A stretch of 7,744 bases of DNA from positions 1 through 7,744 of the forward strand of contig JAILOW010000131.1 of NCBI GenBank assembly GCA_024690635.1. The letters are read 5' to 3'. The stretch comes from Butyrivibrio sp. Lineage in GTDB: Bacteria; Bacillota_A; Clostridia; Lachnospirales; Lachnospiraceae. The position numbers and the translations under genes are program-made. Positions 6,745 to 7,744 of this stretch are shown piece after piece. Under the pieces are notes generated by a model. It was not told where the DNA came from and ran no database searches. It saw only the letters and a list, made by a program, of their open reading frames with translations. Position 1 is the first letter of the stretch. Every line of letters starts with the position of its first letter.

Positions 6745-7578
6745 CTATCTATGCAGAGAAACCACACCGCTTCCACCTGTAGCATATACAGTATCTCCAA
6801 CCACAAGGTTTCCCATATCACTGGCAAGGATTAAAGCAAAATTTGCAATTTCTGCCGGTGTAGCGAATCTTCCACTCGGATTATTGGGCATATCCAAATC
6901 GCCTTTTTCATCAACTCCCAACATGGGTGTTGCTGTAGGTCCTGGTGCTACGGCATTAACAACTATGCCCTGCTTAATCAACATATCTGCCAAGCCTAAT
7001 GTAAAACCTCTAATTGCCCATTTTGACACTTCATAAGGACTCCATGCCGGTCTTAATGCAGATGAGGAACTAATGTTCAAAATGTGCCCTTTTATTTTAT
7101 TCTCAAGCATGTGCTTTGCCACTGCCTGACTCATAAAAAAGGTTCCCTTGACATTTGTGTCAATCGTCCTATCAAAATCTTCTTCAGTTGTAGCAAGAAA
7201 TGATTTCATTGGATGATATCCCGCACAATTTACAAGAATATCTATACAAGAACCAGGGAATAATCCTATTGCTTCTTCAAGTTTTCCAGGTATTTCTGAT
7301 ACGTTATTAAGATTAATAACTATTCCCTTTACTCTACCTGACTCAAAATGTTCACAGCACTTTTTGATTTTGTCTTCTTTAGTTCCAACAATTATTACTT
7401 TAGCTCCTGCCGCTTCAAACTTTTCAGCTATTGCAAAGCCAATCCCACTACTTCCCCCGGTAATTATAGCGGTCTTTCCTACAAGCAGTTCAGAAAAACT
7501 AGTTATTTGGGGAACCGCGATTTTCTTTGACGTCCTTAAAAACTTGACAATATTTCTAGCAACATTCTTCAGTCCCAT
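6745..7578 (-). CDS. Short-chain dehydrogenase/reductase (classical SDR)
   Basis: A 277-residue NAD(P)-dependent oxidoreductase of the FabG-like classical SDR type. The start is ATG 7578, five bases after GAGG (7584-7587); a TTG at 7605 overlapping the previous stop would add nine residues and is less likely. Motifs: cofactor-binding TGGSSGIG (40-47), VNCAGY (116-121, NNAG equivalent), N142 in the NVKGTF motif, NISSSS (168-173) with the catalytic serine, Y182 and K186 (YEVSK), and NAVAPGPTATPM (208-219). The C-terminus (GRFATPAEIANFALILASD, then GDTVYATGG) is typical. About 33 residues precede the fold, longer than usual. It ends with TAG and a second TAG two codons on. It follows a probable thiamine-diphosphate enzyme by 23 bases, so the two likely form an operon making a modified sugar or small precursor; the substrate is unknown. 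Sampled GC is near 40 percent versus about 47 percent in the genes at lower coordinates. Confidence 0.92.
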   Translation of the reverse strand: MGLKNVARNIVKFLRTSKKIAVPQITSFSELLVGKTAIITGGSSGIGFAIAEKFEAAGAKVIIVGTKEDKIKKCCEHFESGRVKGIVINLNNVSEIPGKLEEAIGLFPGSCIDILVNCAGYHPMKSFLATTEEDFDRTIDTNVKGTFFMSQAVAKHMLENKIKGHILNISSSSALRPAWSPYEVSKWAIRGFTLGLADMLIKQGIVVNAVAPGPTATPMLGVDEKGDLDMPNNPSGRFATPAEIANFALILASDMGNLVVGDTVYATGGSGVVSLHR

Positions 7579-7583
7579 AGTTA

Positions 7584-7587
7584 CCTC
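7584..7587 (-). promoter_or_regulatory. Ribosome binding site deciding the start of the SDR gene
   Basis: GAGG on the minus strand, five bases before ATG 7578, in the gap after the upstream stop codon. It favours the ATG over the TTG at 7605. Confidence 0.65.
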
Positions 7588-7601
7588 ACTCCGCTTCTTT
7601 C

Positions 7602-7742
7602 TCAATGCCTTATCAACTTACTCAGCTCTTTTTTCATTTTTTTCATTTTTTCCCCCATGGTTTCTTCTTTATTAGCTTCAACTATGGTCTTATAACCTAT
7701 ATAATCATCGCTGTCTGTTACAAATATCTCCATAACGATAGG
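7602..7742 (-). CDS. C-terminal end of an upstream gene, possibly a thiamine-diphosphate-dependent enzyme (partial)
   Basis: An open frame entering from the window edge, 46 codons then TGA at 7602-7604. The peptide starts PIVMEIFVTDSDD and ends in a lysine-rich helix (EKMKKMKKELSKLIRH). A 'P-hydrophobic-hydrophobic-E-hydrophobic' strand followed by an acidic turn near the C-terminus is typical of the pyrophosphate-binding domain of acetolactate synthase/MenD-like enzymes, several of which occur in polysaccharide gene clusters. This resemblance is from memory of the family and covers few residues. It sits 23 bases before the SDR start on the same strand, so co-transcription is likely. Confidence 0.5.
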   Translation of the reverse strand, partial: PIVMEIFVTDSDDYIGYKTIVEANKEETMGEKMKKMKKELSKLIRH

Positions 7743-7744
7743 AT

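Noticed and set aside
7364..7675. A 103-codon plus-strand open frame over the start of the SDR gene
   Set aside because: It is antisense to a clear SDR cofactor-binding region and has no ribosome binding site or recognisable motif.
1..7744. CRISPR arrays, tRNA or rRNA genes, insertion sequences, phage genes
   Set aside because: No regularly spaced direct repeats, tRNA-like cloverleaf, transposase motifs or terminal inverted repeats were seen while reading both strands.

Overview
The window looks like part of a cell-surface polysaccharide region from a low-to-moderate GC Gram-positive anaerobe, most likely a Clostridia/Lachnospiraceae-type bacterium. The reasons are strong purine-rich ribosome binding sites (AGGGAGG, AGGGGGG, AAGGGGAG), a Gram-positive style signal peptide on a large secreted phosphodiester glycosidase with Ig-like and carbohydrate-binding-like domains, and factor-independent terminators. 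The taxonomic call rests on general resemblance only.

Layout. 1-2586 (minus): a large secreted phosphodiester glycosidase (NAGPA family) that leaves the window at its C-terminal end. A single in-frame TAG codon at 1921-1923 splits its catalytic domain, yet the frame then stays open for all 640 remaining codons to the window edge. 2587-2938: divergent intergenic region with a probable promoter for the plus-strand gene. 2939-3937 (plus): a membrane acyltransferase of the acyltransferase-3 family, followed by a clear terminator. 4003-5409 (minus): a polytopic O-antigen ligase/polymerase-like (Wzy_C) protein. 5440-6426 (minus): a family 2 glycosyltransferase, 30 bases upstream of the ligase-like gene and probably co-transcribed with it. 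6454-6744: a non-coding stretch holding a 28-base perfect palindrome that is a terminator on the minus strand, and a 41-codon gene remnant with no start. 6745-7578 (minus): a short-chain dehydrogenase/reductase. 7602-7742 (minus): the last 46 codons of another gene, tentatively a thiamine-diphosphate-dependent enzyme.

How they may work together (inference). The glycosyltransferase and the ligase/polymerase would build and polymerise or transfer a surface glycan. The acyltransferase could O-acylate it. The reductase and its upstream partner could make an unusual sugar or small precursor. The secreted NAGPA protein would act on glycan phosphodiesters outside the cell. Substrates cannot be read from the sequence.

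The points most worth checking are the lone amber codon inside an otherwise intact 862-codon frame; the terminator placed only 45 bases before the glycosyltransferase start with no obvious promoter after it; and the coding remnant at 6570-6695, which suggests that the more AT-rich reductase segment replaced an older gene. I see no clearly new multi-gene system here.
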